NCBI GenBank assembly: GCA_002308915.1
Contig: DBWI01000005.1
Coordinates: 1-39,352, forward strand
DNA: 39,352 nt
Source: Christensenella sp. UBA1242
GTDB lineage: Bacteria > Bacillota > Clostridia > Christensenellales > UBA1242
Direction: 5' to 3'
The notes under the pieces are model-generated. The model worked only from the letters and a program-made list of their open reading frames with translations, was not told the DNA's origin and made no database searches. Each line of letters starts with the position of its first letter. The stretch's first letter is position 1. The translations under genes were made by a program, and so were the position numbers. This document shows positions 1 through 9,367 of this stretch, in pieces.

Positions 1-1001
1 TTTCCTATTTTTTCAAAATAATTATAATATTTAAAAAAATAATCACGATTATTTAATTTATTTAACGCATCATAATATCCGCAAACAATATTTATTAAAT
101 ATTCTTTTTGTTTTTGTGGGAATTGCAAACCATTCTCACCAAGCATTATTTCAAGATAATCCTGTATATTGTCCGGCTCAACAGTATTAATAATATCAAT
201 AAACAAGGCAAACAGTTTATCGCTCTTAACTCTTTTTACCATATTAAGTTTTATATTGGAAACTGATGAATAAAATGAAGTCCACAAATTGAACTTATTA
301 AAATATTCAAGTGCCTTTATGTGCGCTTTTGGACTTGAAATGCTATACTTGTGATTTGATGCCAAAATTTGCAACAACTCTTTTTGTTTTCTTATTCCAG
401 TAATGTCCTTAAGTTTATATGACATTTTTCTCCCAACTTTGTATGTCTCACTTTCAATAGAAAAATTAAGCTCGCTTGAAATTCTTATCATTCGCAAAAT
501 TCTTAACCCATCATTGGAAAAAACAAAGTCTGGAGTTTCTATTGTTTTTATCCTTCTCTTTTTTAAGTCATAAAGTCCAGAATAAATATCAACAATTTTC
601 TTTCTTGGTATGCTGTAATAAATCGAATTTACAGTAAAATCTCTACGTCTTGCATCTTGCCTTATATCATCAACAAAAGTTACTGTTACAGGACTATGCT
701 TGCCGCTATCATCATATTTCTCAGTTCTAAAAGTTGCATATTCATATTCTTCATCACCTACTCTAATTATTGCTGTGCCAAGTTTCTTGTTCTTGTCTTC
801 AATAACAAAGCTTGTATCTTTCAAACATTCCCTTAGCTCGTCAACAGTAACTCTGCTGGCAAGGTCAATGTCTGTCCCACCAATACCAAGCAATGAATTT
901 CTAACATATCCACCAACAATAAAAAGCTCACCATGCTTTTTAATTTTATTGGCAAGGTTTTGTAAATTTTCGCTTACTTGAATTTCTCCAAATGTTTTCA
1001 T
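1..1001 (-). CDS. cca: CCA-adding tRNA nucleotidyltransferase (3' end of gene cut by window edge)
   Basis: Class II nucleotidyltransferase/poly(A) polymerase family enzyme that adds or repairs the 3' CCA of tRNAs in the cytoplasm. About 333 residues are visible and the frame is still open at base 1. The head domain shows GGYVR at residues 30-34, then GTDIDLA with the metal-binding D44 and D46. The family motif RRRDFTVNS follows near 118-126, then an ILRMIR stretch typical of the nucleotide-specificity region. The ATG at 1001 is the only sensible start. No Shine-Dalgarno precedes it; instead an extended -10 (TGtTATACT) lies six bases upstream. It follows the GPH transporter gene by 36 bases on the same strand. 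CCA-adding activity is the expected role, but sequence alone cannot exclude an A-adding or poly(A) variant. Confidence 0.93.
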   Translation of the reverse strand, partial: MKTFGEIQVSENLQNLANKIKKHGELFIVGGYVRNSLLGIGGTDIDLASRVTVDELRECLKDTSFVIEDKNKKLGTAIIRVGDEEYEYATFRTEKYDDSGKHSPVTVTFVDDIRQDARRRDFTVNSIYYSIPRKKIVDIYSGLYDLKKRRIKTIETPDFVFSNDGLRILRMIRISSELNFSIESETYKVGRKMSYKLKDITGIRKQKELLQILASNHKYSISSPKAHIKALEYFNKFNLWTSFYSSVSNIKLNMVKRVKSDKLFALFIDIINTVEPDNIQDYLEIMLGENGLQFPQKQKEYLINIVCGYYDALNKLNNRDYFFKYYNYFEKIG

Positions 1002-1002
1002 G

Positions 1003-1015
1003 GCTCAAGTATAAC
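1003..1015 (-). promoter_or_regulatory. Extended -10 promoter placing the start of cca at +1
   Basis: On the minus strand TGtTATACT (hexamer 1008-1013) is followed by six bases and then the ATG of cca. A transcript starting seven bases after the hexamer would begin at the A of the ATG. No convincing -35 box is visible, which suits an extended -10 promoter. This is inference from spacing only. Confidence 0.4.
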
Positions 1016-1037
1016 ATAATATAAAATAAAATAAAAA

Positions 1038-2447
1038 TTATTTCTTGCTTTTTTGTCTTGCAAGTAGTTGCTGTTTTAATATATCACTACGTTTAAGATT
1101 GTATCTTGATAAAAACAACATGGCAACAGCAATAGAAATAGCGCAACCACCAAATACAATAGCCCCAAGTGAATTTTGAACGACTAATGCTTGTACAGGT
1201 TGCTTTGGGTCAAACTTAATAATATCCAACAATACTCCAATAACCAACAAGGATAATGAGTTTGCTATATTATAAGCAAAAGTCATATAACCACTATATG
1301 TAGCACTCTTGTTTTCCCCACTCTTTAATGTATCAATTGTAACATTATCTGCAAACATACTCATTGGAAGAGAATACAAAGCTCCAGTCCCAAACCCACA
1401 AAAGAAGATACATGGCAAAATAACCCAAAAAGTGATTACTGCATTCGTTAGCTCTCTAAAAATAAAAACCACAAATGTTAAAAAAATACCAATAAGAATA
1501 CAAAAATAAGCTAGTCTTAGTGCTGGCTTTTTATCAATTCTTTTTGACAGCATTATCCAAAACGGCTGACTTAATATTGCCCCAACAAAAAGCACAGCCA
1601 TAATAATTGGAATTTGTGTTGAATTAAAATGAAACGCATATGTAAAAATATGCAACCCAACACTTGTCAAAAATGCAGCCGAAATTAATGCAACAGAATA
1701 CGATAAAATAATTGAGCCATAATTTCTTTGTTTAAGTGTTATAAAAAAATTTAAAAAAATCTTAAAAAATGCGTTCTTAACTTTTTTCCTTGGCTTATAT
1801 TGTGGCATATTTTTTACTCTTTTAAATGTCCCAAATATGCAAACAATCCCACTAATTATCGCAATTAAACTTGTAGTATATGCAATGTAAATATACCCTG
1901 TTTGATTTAGTTGTCCAATCTCTCCTGCTTTTGATGGCATAAAAATCATCATAAGTATTGTTGGTAATACCATTCCAAAAATAAAAAAAATTGTCTTGTA
2001 ACCCTGAAGCGAGCTTTGTTCATTATACCCTGGAGCAATATCAATCCCAAGTGCAACATATGGAGTTGCAAAACAGGTATTAAAAGTTTCTATCGCCAGC
2101 AAAAATATAAGTAGCCAAAAAAATTTACCCCACTCACCAAAAGAATTTGGAACACTCCACAAAAGGATATTACAAATTGCTATTCCAATTGTTCCAACAA
2201 ACAAAAAACCAAGTCTTTTGCCCCATAACTTTGAATTAGACTTATCGCTAAAATATCCAACAAGTGGGTCACTAAGCCCATCCCAAAATGCCGATAACGC
2301 AACAGCTAGTCCAACCAGTGAACCACGAATTCCAAGAACGCTTGTTCCAAAAAACATAACAAATGTTGTCAGCGCCTGTGCAACAGTCCCATACCCCAAA
2401 TTACCAATACCATAACAAAGCTTTGTTCTTGTTTTAATCTTTTTCAC
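1038..2447 (-). CDS. GPH-family (MelB-like) sugar:cation symporter, MFS
   Basis: Membrane transporter of the glycoside-pentoside-hexuronide:cation symporter family, expected to import a sugar or glycoside with Na+ or H+. The protein is 469 residues with about twelve hydrophobic segments, the usual family size. The N-terminal signature WDGLSDPLVGYFSDKS followed by WGKRLGF matches the conserved loop between helices 2 and 3 of MelB-like carriers. The start codon is GTG (2445-2447) and has no Shine-Dalgarno; a TAAAAT hexamer lies six bases upstream. The substrate cannot be deduced because no glycosidase or sugar-pathway gene is adjacent. cca follows 36 bases downstream on the same strand. Confidence 0.88.
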   Translation of the reverse strand: MKKIKTRTKLCYGIGNLGYGTVAQALTTFVMFFGTSVLGIRGSLVGLAVALSAFWDGLSDPLVGYFSDKSNSKLWGKRLGFLFVGTIGIAICNILLWSVPNSFGEWGKFFWLLIFLLAIETFNTCFATPYVALGIDIAPGYNEQSSLQGYKTIFFIFGMVLPTILMMIFMPSKAGEIGQLNQTGYIYIAYTTSLIAIISGIVCIFGTFKRVKNMPQYKPRKKVKNAFFKIFLNFFITLKQRNYGSIILSYSVALISAAFLTSVGLHIFTYAFHFNSTQIPIIMAVLFVGAILSQPFWIMLSKRIDKKPALRLAYFCILIGIFLTFVVFIFRELTNAVITFWVILPCIFFCGFGTGALYSLPMSMFADNVTIDTLKSGENKSATYSGYMTFAYNIANSLSLLVIGVLLDIIKFDPKQPVQALVVQNSLGAIVFGGCAISIAVAMLFLSRYNLKRSDILKQQLLARQKSKK

Positions 2448-2481
2448 TAATCTATTTTATGTCAAAATAACTATAATTATT

Positions 2482-2514
2482 AAAAAAAGACAAGCCAATA
2501 GACTTATCTTTTTT
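2482..2514. terminator. Rho-independent terminator after the repeat/LRR surface protein
   Basis: Stem AAAAAAGACAAG pairs with CTTATCTTTTTT (one mismatch) around an 8-base loop. It is flanked by A and T runs on both sides, so it could work in both directions. It lies just beyond the stop at 2521. Confidence 0.75.
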
Positions 2515-2520
2515 ATTACA

Positions 2521-5490
2521 TTATAAACTTACCTTTGTGTAAATATAATATTCTTTTTCATTAACTATTGTTTTTGCTGACTTAGCAAAATTGCTTGTAT
2601 TGTTAAGATATGTATTTGTATTATTTACATCATCAACTATACTTGCAAGAACTTTAACTGTAGCCGCATTATTTAATAAATAGCCCAAAACGGAAGTTGA
2701 TGTCGCATTATTATAAACATCGATATTATCCAAAATAACTGTTGTAAGTTTGGTGCAATTTTGGAATGCAGAATTATCTATGTTTGTTATTCCAGCTTGT
2801 ATTTTAATGCTTTCAATAGTTGTATTATTTTTGAATGTTTCATCAATACTTCCAACTCCAGCTGGAATAGTTACATTTTTTAATTGAGTATTATTTTGAA
2901 ATACATCAAGACTTGCATATTGTGCATTATCTTCAAAATCCAATGTTATCAAATTTTCACAGCCATCGAATATTTTTCCACGACAATCAACTACATCTTT
3001 TACTTGTCCTACTTCTATTACTGATGCAGGAATAGTTATTGAAGTTAAGTTTATACAATCTTTGAAACAATAATTTCCCAACAATGTTAGTTGTGTGCAG
3101 TTGTTAAATTTTATTGTTTGCAAATTAGAACAACCACTAAATGAATAACTCCATATCTCTTTCATTGTACTTGGTATCACAACGCTTGTAAGGCCTATAC
3201 AATCTTTAAAACTATTTGAATATGTTATAGTAACAGAATAAATTTTGTTGTCTCTTATTATCTTGCTTGGAATAATAAGATTTCCTGTCGGTAAATTACT
3301 TAGATTTGCTCCAACTCTTACCACAAACCCATTATCATCATAATTTGTAAAATTTAATGTTGGATAATCATTTGAAGTGCCAATATATTCTTCTTCTGAA
3401 TATTCAATAGAAACATTGTCTGTAACTTTATAGGTATTAACTTGATTTTCTACTAATAATGCACCTGTAATTGTGTAAACTGCTTGATAGCCAACAGTTG
3501 GAGATGATGATAGTGTTATTATGTCATAATGATAGACAGCATCACCACTCTCAAGTTGGGTATTATTCCTGGTTACCGTCACTTGAATTGGAAATGTAAT
3601 TGTATATACATTAATTTCCAACCCCTCAACTGTTATAACTAAATTTGATTTTATATCTTCAATTGTATATATACCTTCAACTGCTGTAAGTACTACTTCA
3701 TTATTTTTTACTACCAAACTGTCAACACTTTGCATATACCCTACATCTACCACCACTTTGAATGCAATCGTGTCACCATATTCTGCTACTGTTGTTTCAA
3801 ATTGCGTATTGTCTAAATTTGTTATTGTGTACCCAATTTGATCGTTTGGAAATGTAACTGAATATACACTTTTTTGTATCCCATCAACTGTGATATTTAC
3901 ATCTTCTGCTATATTTGAAATGGTATATACACCTTCAACTGATATAATCTCAACATTATTATTTTTTACAACAACTTCACTTTTTGAATAAGCTGGTTCT
4001 GTAATCTCTATTTTGAATGTAATTGTATCGCCATATTCTACGCATGTTGTGTCAAAATTAGTATCGTCCGTATTTTTGATTATATAATGTTCTTGATTAT
4101 TTGGAAACACAACTGAGTATTGATTTATATTTGTTATTCCATCAACTGTAATATTTACATCTTCTGTAATATTTGAAATCGTATAAACCCCTTCAACTGC
4201 TACAAGTTCAATATTGTTATTCATCACCACAACTTCGCTTTTTGAATAAGGGCTATCAATACTTACTACAAATGTAATAGTGTCTCCATATTTGACAGCA
4301 ATAGTATCAAAAACTGTGTCATCTAAATTTTTTAGTGTGTAATGCTCTTGAATTTGTGGAAATGAAATACTATATGTATTAATAGTTACACCTTCAACAG
4401 TTATTTCAATATCTTCTGTGATGCATGGTATGGTATAAATACCTTCTATTTCATTAAGTATTATTCCATTGTATTTAACAATAACATTACCCATGCTTTG
4501 ACTATATGACTCATCAAGTAATAATTTAAATAAAAGTGTTGTTCCGTATTCTACACTTGCTGTTACAAATTCCGTGTCATCTAAATTTCTAAGTGTATAT
4601 CCCACTTGACTTGGAAATTTTACTGAATATATATTGATGCCTTCTATTCCTTCTACAGATATATTCACATTGTCTGTTATATTCTCTATTGCGTAAACAC
4701 CATTATTATCAGCAGTGAGCTTGGTTTGATTATTTTTAACAATAATTTCACTTTTTGAATATTCTGGTGCAACTTGTACCTTAAAAAATATATCTTCATT
4801 GGCTTTTATAGTTGTTGTATTGAATACTGTTCCATCAATATTGGTTAACAAATATCCAACTTGTTCTTGTGGCACTGTTACTAAAAAATTAATTTTTTCA
4901 AACTCAGCCGTAATAAAAACATCTCCAGCTGGCATTGTAAATTTGTTGTCTATAATTTCAATCTCTGTAGTATTTTTTTTACATTTGAGAGTTTTTAGCC
5001 TACAAAATTCATCTGGCGTAACTGTTATTGTTACTTCTTCATTTCCTATTGCAATATCTCTATCAACAGTAACGCTTCCATTAGTAATTCTTACATCTAC
5101 TTCAATATTGTATCCTTTTTCATAAACTGCTGTATATTTTGTTGGAATGCTATCATTTGCAATAAATGTGTATACTCTTGAATTAGAAATATTTTCATTC
5201 CCAACTTTCCAACCAATAAAGCGGTACCCATCAATCTCTTTTGCTGTGATTGTAACTTCGTCTCCTCTCTTTTTTACAACTGTACTTACCTCTTCACCAG
5301 CAACATTACTATCTTGAATAATCTTGAATGTATTTTTGTTATTTTTGACTAAAAAAAATACAACAACAAAAACTGCAAGCGTAAAAACAAAAACACCAAT
5401 TAAAGCAAAAAGTTTCAATTTACTTTTTGAGTTGATGCTTTCATCTTTTATTTCATCTGAATCCTTAAATTGTTTATCTATATAACTCAT
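2521..5490 (-). CDS. Membrane-anchored surface protein with InlB-like repeats and BspA-type leucine-rich repeats
   Basis: A 989-residue extracellular protein of unknown ligand. Residues 1-27 are charged and probably cytoplasmic. Residues 28-48 form one transmembrane helix, so this is a type II (N-in) anchor and not a cleaved signal peptide. Residues 60-200 hold divergent InlB B-repeat/bacterial-repeat units (GYRFIGWKV is typical). Residues 200-625 are five tandem units of about 85 residues, each carrying the pattern YSvtFP...GYtl.NlDdT.F.t...eYGdtitFkv...ysKSevvVkNN..e.ivEGvYtIsnItedvnItVdGi; a degenerate sixth ends near 702. From about 710 to 950 come leucine-rich repeats of the LRR_5/BspA class (FkDCigLTSVvIPssvkeI). 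Such proteins are often adhesins. It is flanked by terminators and looks monocistronic. Confidence 0.82.
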   Translation of the reverse strand: MSYIDKQFKDSDEIKDESINSKSKLKLFALIGVFVFTLAVFVVVFFLVKNNKNTFKIIQDSNVAGEEVSTVVKKRGDEVTITAKEIDGYRFIGWKVGNENISNSRVYTFIANDSIPTKYTAVYEKGYNIEVDVRITNGSVTVDRDIAIGNEEVTITVTPDEFCRLKTLKCKKNTTEIEIIDNKFTMPAGDVFITAEFEKINFLVTVPQEQVGYLLTNIDGTVFNTTTIKANEDIFFKVQVAPEYSKSEIIVKNNQTKLTADNNGVYAIENITDNVNISVEGIEGINIYSVKFPSQVGYTLRNLDDTEFVTASVEYGTTLLFKLLLDESYSQSMGNVIVKYNGIILNEIEGIYTIPCITEDIEITVEGVTINTYSISFPQIQEHYTLKNLDDTVFDTIAVKYGDTITFVVSIDSPYSKSEVVVMNNNIELVAVEGVYTISNITEDVNITVDGITNINQYSVVFPNNQEHYIIKNTDDTNFDTTCVEYGDTITFKIEITEPAYSKSEVVVKNNNVEIISVEGVYTISNIAEDVNITVDGIQKSVYSVTFPNDQIGYTITNLDNTQFETTVAEYGDTIAFKVVVDVGYMQSVDSLVVKNNEVVLTAVEGIYTIEDIKSNLVITVEGLEINVYTITFPIQVTVTRNNTQLESGDAVYHYDIITLSSSPTVGYQAVYTITGALLVENQVNTYKVTDNVSIEYSEEEYIGTSNDYPTLNFTNYDDNGFVVRVGANLSNLPTGNLIIPSKIIRDNKIYSVTITYSNSFKDCIGLTSVVIPSTMKEIWSYSFSGCSNLQTIKFNNCTQLTLLGNYCFKDCINLTSITIPASVIEVGQVKDVVDCRGKIFDGCENLITLDFEDNAQYASLDVFQNNTQLKNVTIPAGVGSIDETFKNNTTIESIKIQAGITNIDNSAFQNCTKLTTVILDNIDVYNNATSTSVLGYLLNNAATVKVLASIVDDVNNTNTYLNNTSNFAKSAKTIVNEKEYYIYTKVSL
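3616..4893 (-). repeat. Five tandem ~255-bp coding repeats
   Basis: These repeats encode residues 200-625 of the surface protein. The units share both protein pattern and long DNA stretches, for example the recurring words for YGDTITF, KSEVVV and EDVNITVDGI. In-frame unit length (about 85 codons) means unequal recombination would change protein length without breaking the frame. Confidence 0.8.
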
Positions 5491-5582
5491 TACACACTTC
5501 TATTTTGTATTTTTATCTATAAAATATTATTGTCTAATATTCTTATACTAATTACCCCAACTTATGTCAAATCTTTTTAAAT

Positions 5583-5618
5583 AAAAAAAGAATATTGACA
5601 ATTGTCAATATCTTTTTA
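5583..5618. terminator. Rho-independent terminator after the ABC exporter operon
   Basis: Near-perfect inverted repeat AGAATATTGACAAT/ATTGTCAATATCT (one bulged base), with A and T runs on either side. It lies 30 bases beyond the stop of the downstream ABC gene at 5650. Confidence 0.8.
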
Positions 5619-5649
5619 TAAATCACACATTAAGTAATAACGGTTTATT

Positions 5650-7425
5650 TTATTCAGCAAATTGAGAATTATATAACTCTGCATAAAAACCATTCATTGC
5701 CAAAAGTGACTCATGTGTCCCTTGTTCAACAATATTTCCATCTCTCATAACAAGAATTTGGTCTGCATTTTGAATTGTTGACAATCTGTGAGCAATAACA
5801 AAGCTCGTTCTTCCTTCCATAAGTTTATCCATTGCTTTTTGAATTTGAATTTCTGTTCTTGTATCCACACTTGAAGTCGCTTCGTCAAGAATTAACATTG
5901 GCGAATTATTAACCATTGCCCTTGCAATTGTAAGCAACTGTCTTTGTCCTTGACTAATATTAGCCGTTTCATCAAGAACCATATCATACCCATTTGGAAG
6001 TGAACGAATAAAATGGTCAATATGCGCAAAACAACAAGCGTTTTCTACTTCTTCATTTGTCTTATTTGGAGAACCAAAAGCAATATTCTCTCTAATGGTT
6101 CCATCAAAAATCCAAGTATCTTGCAAAACCATTCCAAATAACGAGCGAACATCCTCTCTCTTCATATCTTTAATTGAAATTCCATCAACAAGGATATCTC
6201 CTTCTTGAACTTCATAGAATCTCATAAGCAAATTAACCATGGTTGTCTTTCCTGCCCCGGTTGGTCCAACAATTGCAACCTTTTGTCCTGGTAATACTGT
6301 TGCACTAAAGTTATGAATAATCGTCTTATTTTCGTCGTATCCAAAACTAACATTTTTGAACTCAACAAGACCTTTAACTTGCTCGATTTTTTGTTTGTTA
6401 TCACTTTCTGTTGGTTGCTCTTGTTGATTTAAAAATTCAAATACTCTTTCACTGGCAGCTGCAGCACTTTGAATATTCCCACTTATTTGTGCTACATCTC
6501 CAATTTGTTGATTAAATATACGCATATATTCAATAAATGCAACTATTGTCACTGCAAATAATGGATTTTCTATTGACAAAATTCCACCAAAAACACAAAC
6601 AAATACATATACAAGATTTGAAATAAAGTTAATTATTGGATACATTATTCCAGACAAAAATTGTGATTTAAATGAAGATGAAAATAAATCTTTGTTCGTA
6701 TATTCAAATTCATCTTGTGCTTTAATTTCGTGATTGAATGTTCTAATAATATTATGAGCAGAATAATTTTCTTCAACAATTCCATTAAGTTTTCCAAGTG
6801 ATTTTTGCTGTTTTGCAAAATGCTTTTGTGACAATTTAACAACAACTGCAACCAAAATAACGCTAATAGGTGTTGCAGACAAAGTTAAAAGTGTTAGTTG
6901 CCAAGAATTTGCAAACATCATAACAATTGAACCAATAACCATTGTCAAACAAGTAACAATTCTTGAAAGACTTTGGTTAAAAGTTTGACCAATTGTATCA
7001 ACATCATTGGTTACTCGTGACAAAATGTCTCCATAACTTTGATTATCAAAATATTTTAGTGGTAATTTGTTTATTTTTTCTGAAATTTTTGTTCTCAATT
7101 TTTTTGTAACACGAGCACTTACTCCACTCATCACAAATCCTTGAAAATATGAAAACATAGAACTAACAACAAGCAAACAAATAATATATATTGCAATTGA
7201 CATGATTTTTGCCATATCAATTTTTATACCAAGTTTGTAACTTGTAAAAATTTCCTCACCTATTTGTTTCGTTATATTTGGGAGAACTAATGCGAGTATT
7301 GTTCCAACAATAGAAATTACAAGCGCAAAAATAATTGGTATAATAAATGGCTTCATTGTGCCAAAAAGTTGTTTCATACTTCCTTTAAAGTTTTTGGCTT
7401 TTCCGTGTGGTCTAATTGGTGGCAT
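5650..7425 (-). CDS. ABC exporter half-transporter, catalytic-site subunit of a heterodimer
   Basis: A 591-residue fused permease/ATPase (six transmembrane helices, then nucleotide-binding domain) of the multidrug/lipid exporter type (BmrCD/LmrCD/TM287-288). Visible motifs are Walker A GPTGAGKTT, Q-loop LQDTWIFDGT, a variant signature ISQGQ, Walker B MLILDEATS with the catalytic Glu, and the switch AHRLST. I place the start at the ATG at 7425 (MPPIRPHG): a strong AGGAGGGAGA lies at 7431-7440, inside the region that a longer reading would translate. This start leaves one base after the stop of the partner gene, so the two are translationally coupled. The substrate is unknown. Confidence 0.9.
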   Translation of the reverse strand: MPPIRPHGKAKNFKGSMKQLFGTMKPFIIPIIFALVISIVGTILALVLPNITKQIGEEIFTSYKLGIKIDMAKIMSIAIYIICLLVVSSMFSYFQGFVMSGVSARVTKKLRTKISEKINKLPLKYFDNQSYGDILSRVTNDVDTIGQTFNQSLSRIVTCLTMVIGSIVMMFANSWQLTLLTLSATPISVILVAVVVKLSQKHFAKQQKSLGKLNGIVEENYSAHNIIRTFNHEIKAQDEFEYTNKDLFSSSFKSQFLSGIMYPIINFISNLVYVFVCVFGGILSIENPLFAVTIVAFIEYMRIFNQQIGDVAQISGNIQSAAAASERVFEFLNQQEQPTESDNKQKIEQVKGLVEFKNVSFGYDENKTIIHNFSATVLPGQKVAIVGPTGAGKTTMVNLLMRFYEVQEGDILVDGISIKDMKREDVRSLFGMVLQDTWIFDGTIRENIAFGSPNKTNEEVENACCFAHIDHFIRSLPNGYDMVLDETANISQGQRQLLTIARAMVNNSPMLILDEATSSVDTRTEIQIQKAMDKLMEGRTSFVIAHRLSTIQNADQILVMRDGNIVEQGTHESLLAMNGFYAELYNSQFAE

Positions 7426-7426
7426 A

Positions 7427-9163
7427 TTATTCTCCCTCCTTTTGTCCAAGTTGAGAGTTAGCTATTTCTTTATAAACATCACAAGTTTCCATAAGTTCAT
7501 TATGCGTCCCATAACCAACCATTTTTCCTTCATCAAGCACAACAATTTTATCTGCATCAATAATTGTTCCAACACGTTGTGCAACAATAATTTTTGTAGC
7601 ATCTTTTGTGTATTTGTTAAGTGCTTTCCTAAGTTCTTTATCTGTTTTGTAATCAAGTGCAGAAAAACTATCATCAAATATGTATATCTCTGGATTTTTT
7701 ATAACAGCACGAGCAATTGACAATCTTTGTCTTTGCCCACCAGAAACATTTGTTCCACCTTGAGAGATTTCATGTTCCAAATCTCCTTCAAGAGTATGAA
7801 CAAATTCTGCTTGACTAATTTTTAATGCTTGATTTATTTCATCATCGGTTGCATCTTCTTTCCCAAATAACATATTCGACTTAACAGTTCCACTAAACAA
7901 ATACCCTTTTTGTGGGACATAACCAAGTTTGTCATTTAATTCACTAATTTTGTAATCCCTAACATCTTCACCATCAACCAAAACTTGGCCTTCACTCACA
8001 TCAAAAAACCTTGGAATCAAGTTTATTAGTGTACTTTTTCCACTACCAGTTGACCCAATAAAAGCGATTGTTTCACCTTGATTAACTTTAAATGATATAT
8101 TCTCTAATACACACATTTCTGCATCTGGATATTTAAAACTAACATTTTTGAATTCAATGCAACCTTTTTGTTCTGGATTAACACCTTTTCCATCACAAAT
8201 TTTGCTTTTAGTATCCAATACTTCATTTATTCTTTTTGCAGAAACAACCCCTCTTGGAATCAAAACAAACAATAAAGCAATAAGCATAAAACTAATAAGA
8301 ACGTGCATTGCATATTGAATAAAAGTCACAATTGTTGGATATTGTAATGCTTCAATATTTATCAAATATGCACCAATCCAATAAATTGCAACACTAAGTC
8401 CATTCATAACAAGATCCATACCAGGAAACAACAAAGACATCATTCTGTTTACAAAAAGATTTGTCTTTGTTAAATCTTCATTTACACCTTCAAACTTTTG
8501 TTCTTGTTCACTTTCGGCATTGTATGCTCTAACAACTCTAATTCCAGTAAGATTTTCCCTTGTAACATTATTGATCTTGTCTGTCTTTTTTTGAATTGAA
8601 GTAAACTTTGGCACAGCAACAAAAAATAAAAACAAAACAAGCATCAACATAAGACCAAGCGCACCAATTGTTGTCCAAGTAAGTTCAATACTACTTCCAA
8701 CAATTTTCCCAATTGCAAATGCTGCCATAACTGGAGCTGTAACAGCCATACGAAGTGTTGTAAACAAAGTCATTTCCACTTGCTTAACATCATTTGTTGA
8801 ACGAGTAATCAAACTTGCTGTTGAAAATTTGTTCATTTCTTCCATAGAAAATGAATTAACTTTTTCAAATATTCTGCTTCTAATTATTTTTGAAAATCTT
8901 GCAGAAACAGTTGAAGCCAAAAATGTAACCAAAATAACACAGCCACAAATACCAAGTGCAATCAAAATCATTTTGTAGCCAACATTCCACAAATCTCCAG
9001 AACCCAGCGGCATGCCTATTGAATGAGCTTGAATTAGACCAATAATTTCACCCATTCTTTCAATAAGTGACATATTAAGCCAAACTTGAAATACAGTAAC
9101 TCCAAGAATAATAATACTCAAAATATAATCATACCACTTAAGATGTTTTAGTAACTTTATCAC
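7427..9163 (-). CDS. ABC exporter half-transporter, degenerate-site subunit of a heterodimer
   Basis: A 578-residue permease/ATPase and first gene of the exporter pair. Motifs are Walker A GSTGSGKST, signature VSGGQRQ and Walker B IYIFDDSFSALD. The residue after the Walker B aspartate is Asp, not Glu, the hallmark of the non-catalytic site in heterodimeric exporters. The partner's altered signature (ISQGQ) would complete the same degenerate site. I chose the GTG at 9161-9163 as start: AGGAGA at 9170-9175 is six bases away and the protein then begins MIKLLKHLKWYDY like related exporters. The upstream in-frame extension to 9346 covers the promoter region and looks non-coding. Confidence 0.88.
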   Translation of the reverse strand: MIKLLKHLKWYDYILSIIILGVTVFQVWLNMSLIERMGEIIGLIQAHSIGMPLGSGDLWNVGYKMILIALGICGCVILVTFLASTVSARFSKIIRSRIFEKVNSFSMEEMNKFSTASLITRSTNDVKQVEMTLFTTLRMAVTAPVMAAFAIGKIVGSSIELTWTTIGALGLMLMLVLFLFFVAVPKFTSIQKKTDKINNVTRENLTGIRVVRAYNAESEQEQKFEGVNEDLTKTNLFVNRMMSLLFPGMDLVMNGLSVAIYWIGAYLINIEALQYPTIVTFIQYAMHVLISFMLIALLFVLIPRGVVSAKRINEVLDTKSKICDGKGVNPEQKGCIEFKNVSFKYPDAEMCVLENISFKVNQGETIAFIGSTGSGKSTLINLIPRFFDVSEGQVLVDGEDVRDYKISELNDKLGYVPQKGYLFSGTVKSNMLFGKEDATDDEINQALKISQAEFVHTLEGDLEHEISQGGTNVSGGQRQRLSIARAVIKNPEIYIFDDSFSALDYKTDKELRKALNKYTKDATKIIVAQRVGTIIDADKIVVLDEGKMVGYGTHNELMETCDVYKEIANSQLGQKEGE

Positions 9164-9205
9164 AAATATTCTCCTATAATTATATGTAATACAAATAACT
9201 TTTGT

Positions 9206-9235
9206 ATTATATTCAACACAACAACAAAAAGTCAA
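9206..9235 (-). promoter_or_regulatory. SigA-type promoter for the ABC exporter operon
   Basis: On the minus strand TTGACT (9230-9235), 18-base spacer, TATAAT (9206-9211). It lies about 40 bases upstream of the chosen GTG start. Confidence 0.65.
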
Positions 9236-9248
9236 ACAAAATAATGTT

Positions 9249-9267
9249 ATACAGCTTAAAGCTGTAT
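9249..9267. promoter_or_regulatory. Perfect inverted repeat between divergent promoters, candidate operator
   Basis: ATACAGCTT-A-AAGCTGTAT, a 9-bp perfect inverted repeat with a one-base centre. It lies between the -35 boxes of the exporter operon (9235) and nrnA (9300). A one-base centre cannot form an RNA hairpin loop, so a DNA-binding site is more likely than a terminator. Confidence 0.4.
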
Positions 9268-9299
9268 TTTGATCACTACAGAACATAATTTTGTATTGT

Positions 9300-9328
9300 T
9301 TGACAATAAACAACAAATATGCTATACT
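9300..9328 (+). promoter_or_regulatory. Consensus SigA promoter for nrnA
   Basis: TTGACA (9300-9305), 17-base spacer, TATACT (9323-9328), about 39 bases before the start codon of nrnA. Confidence 0.75.
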
Positions 9329-9367
9329 TTGCCTTAGTTTTTTCAAAAAGGAGAAATTACATAACTT

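Noticed and set aside
3616..4893. CRISPR-like or tandem non-coding repeat array
   Set aside because: Repeats are ~255 bp, in frame and encode a regular protein domain.
9164..9346. N-terminal extension of the first ABC exporter subunit
   Set aside because: The in-frame extension covers the promoters and operator-like repeat; a GTG with AGGAGA at 9163 is the better start.
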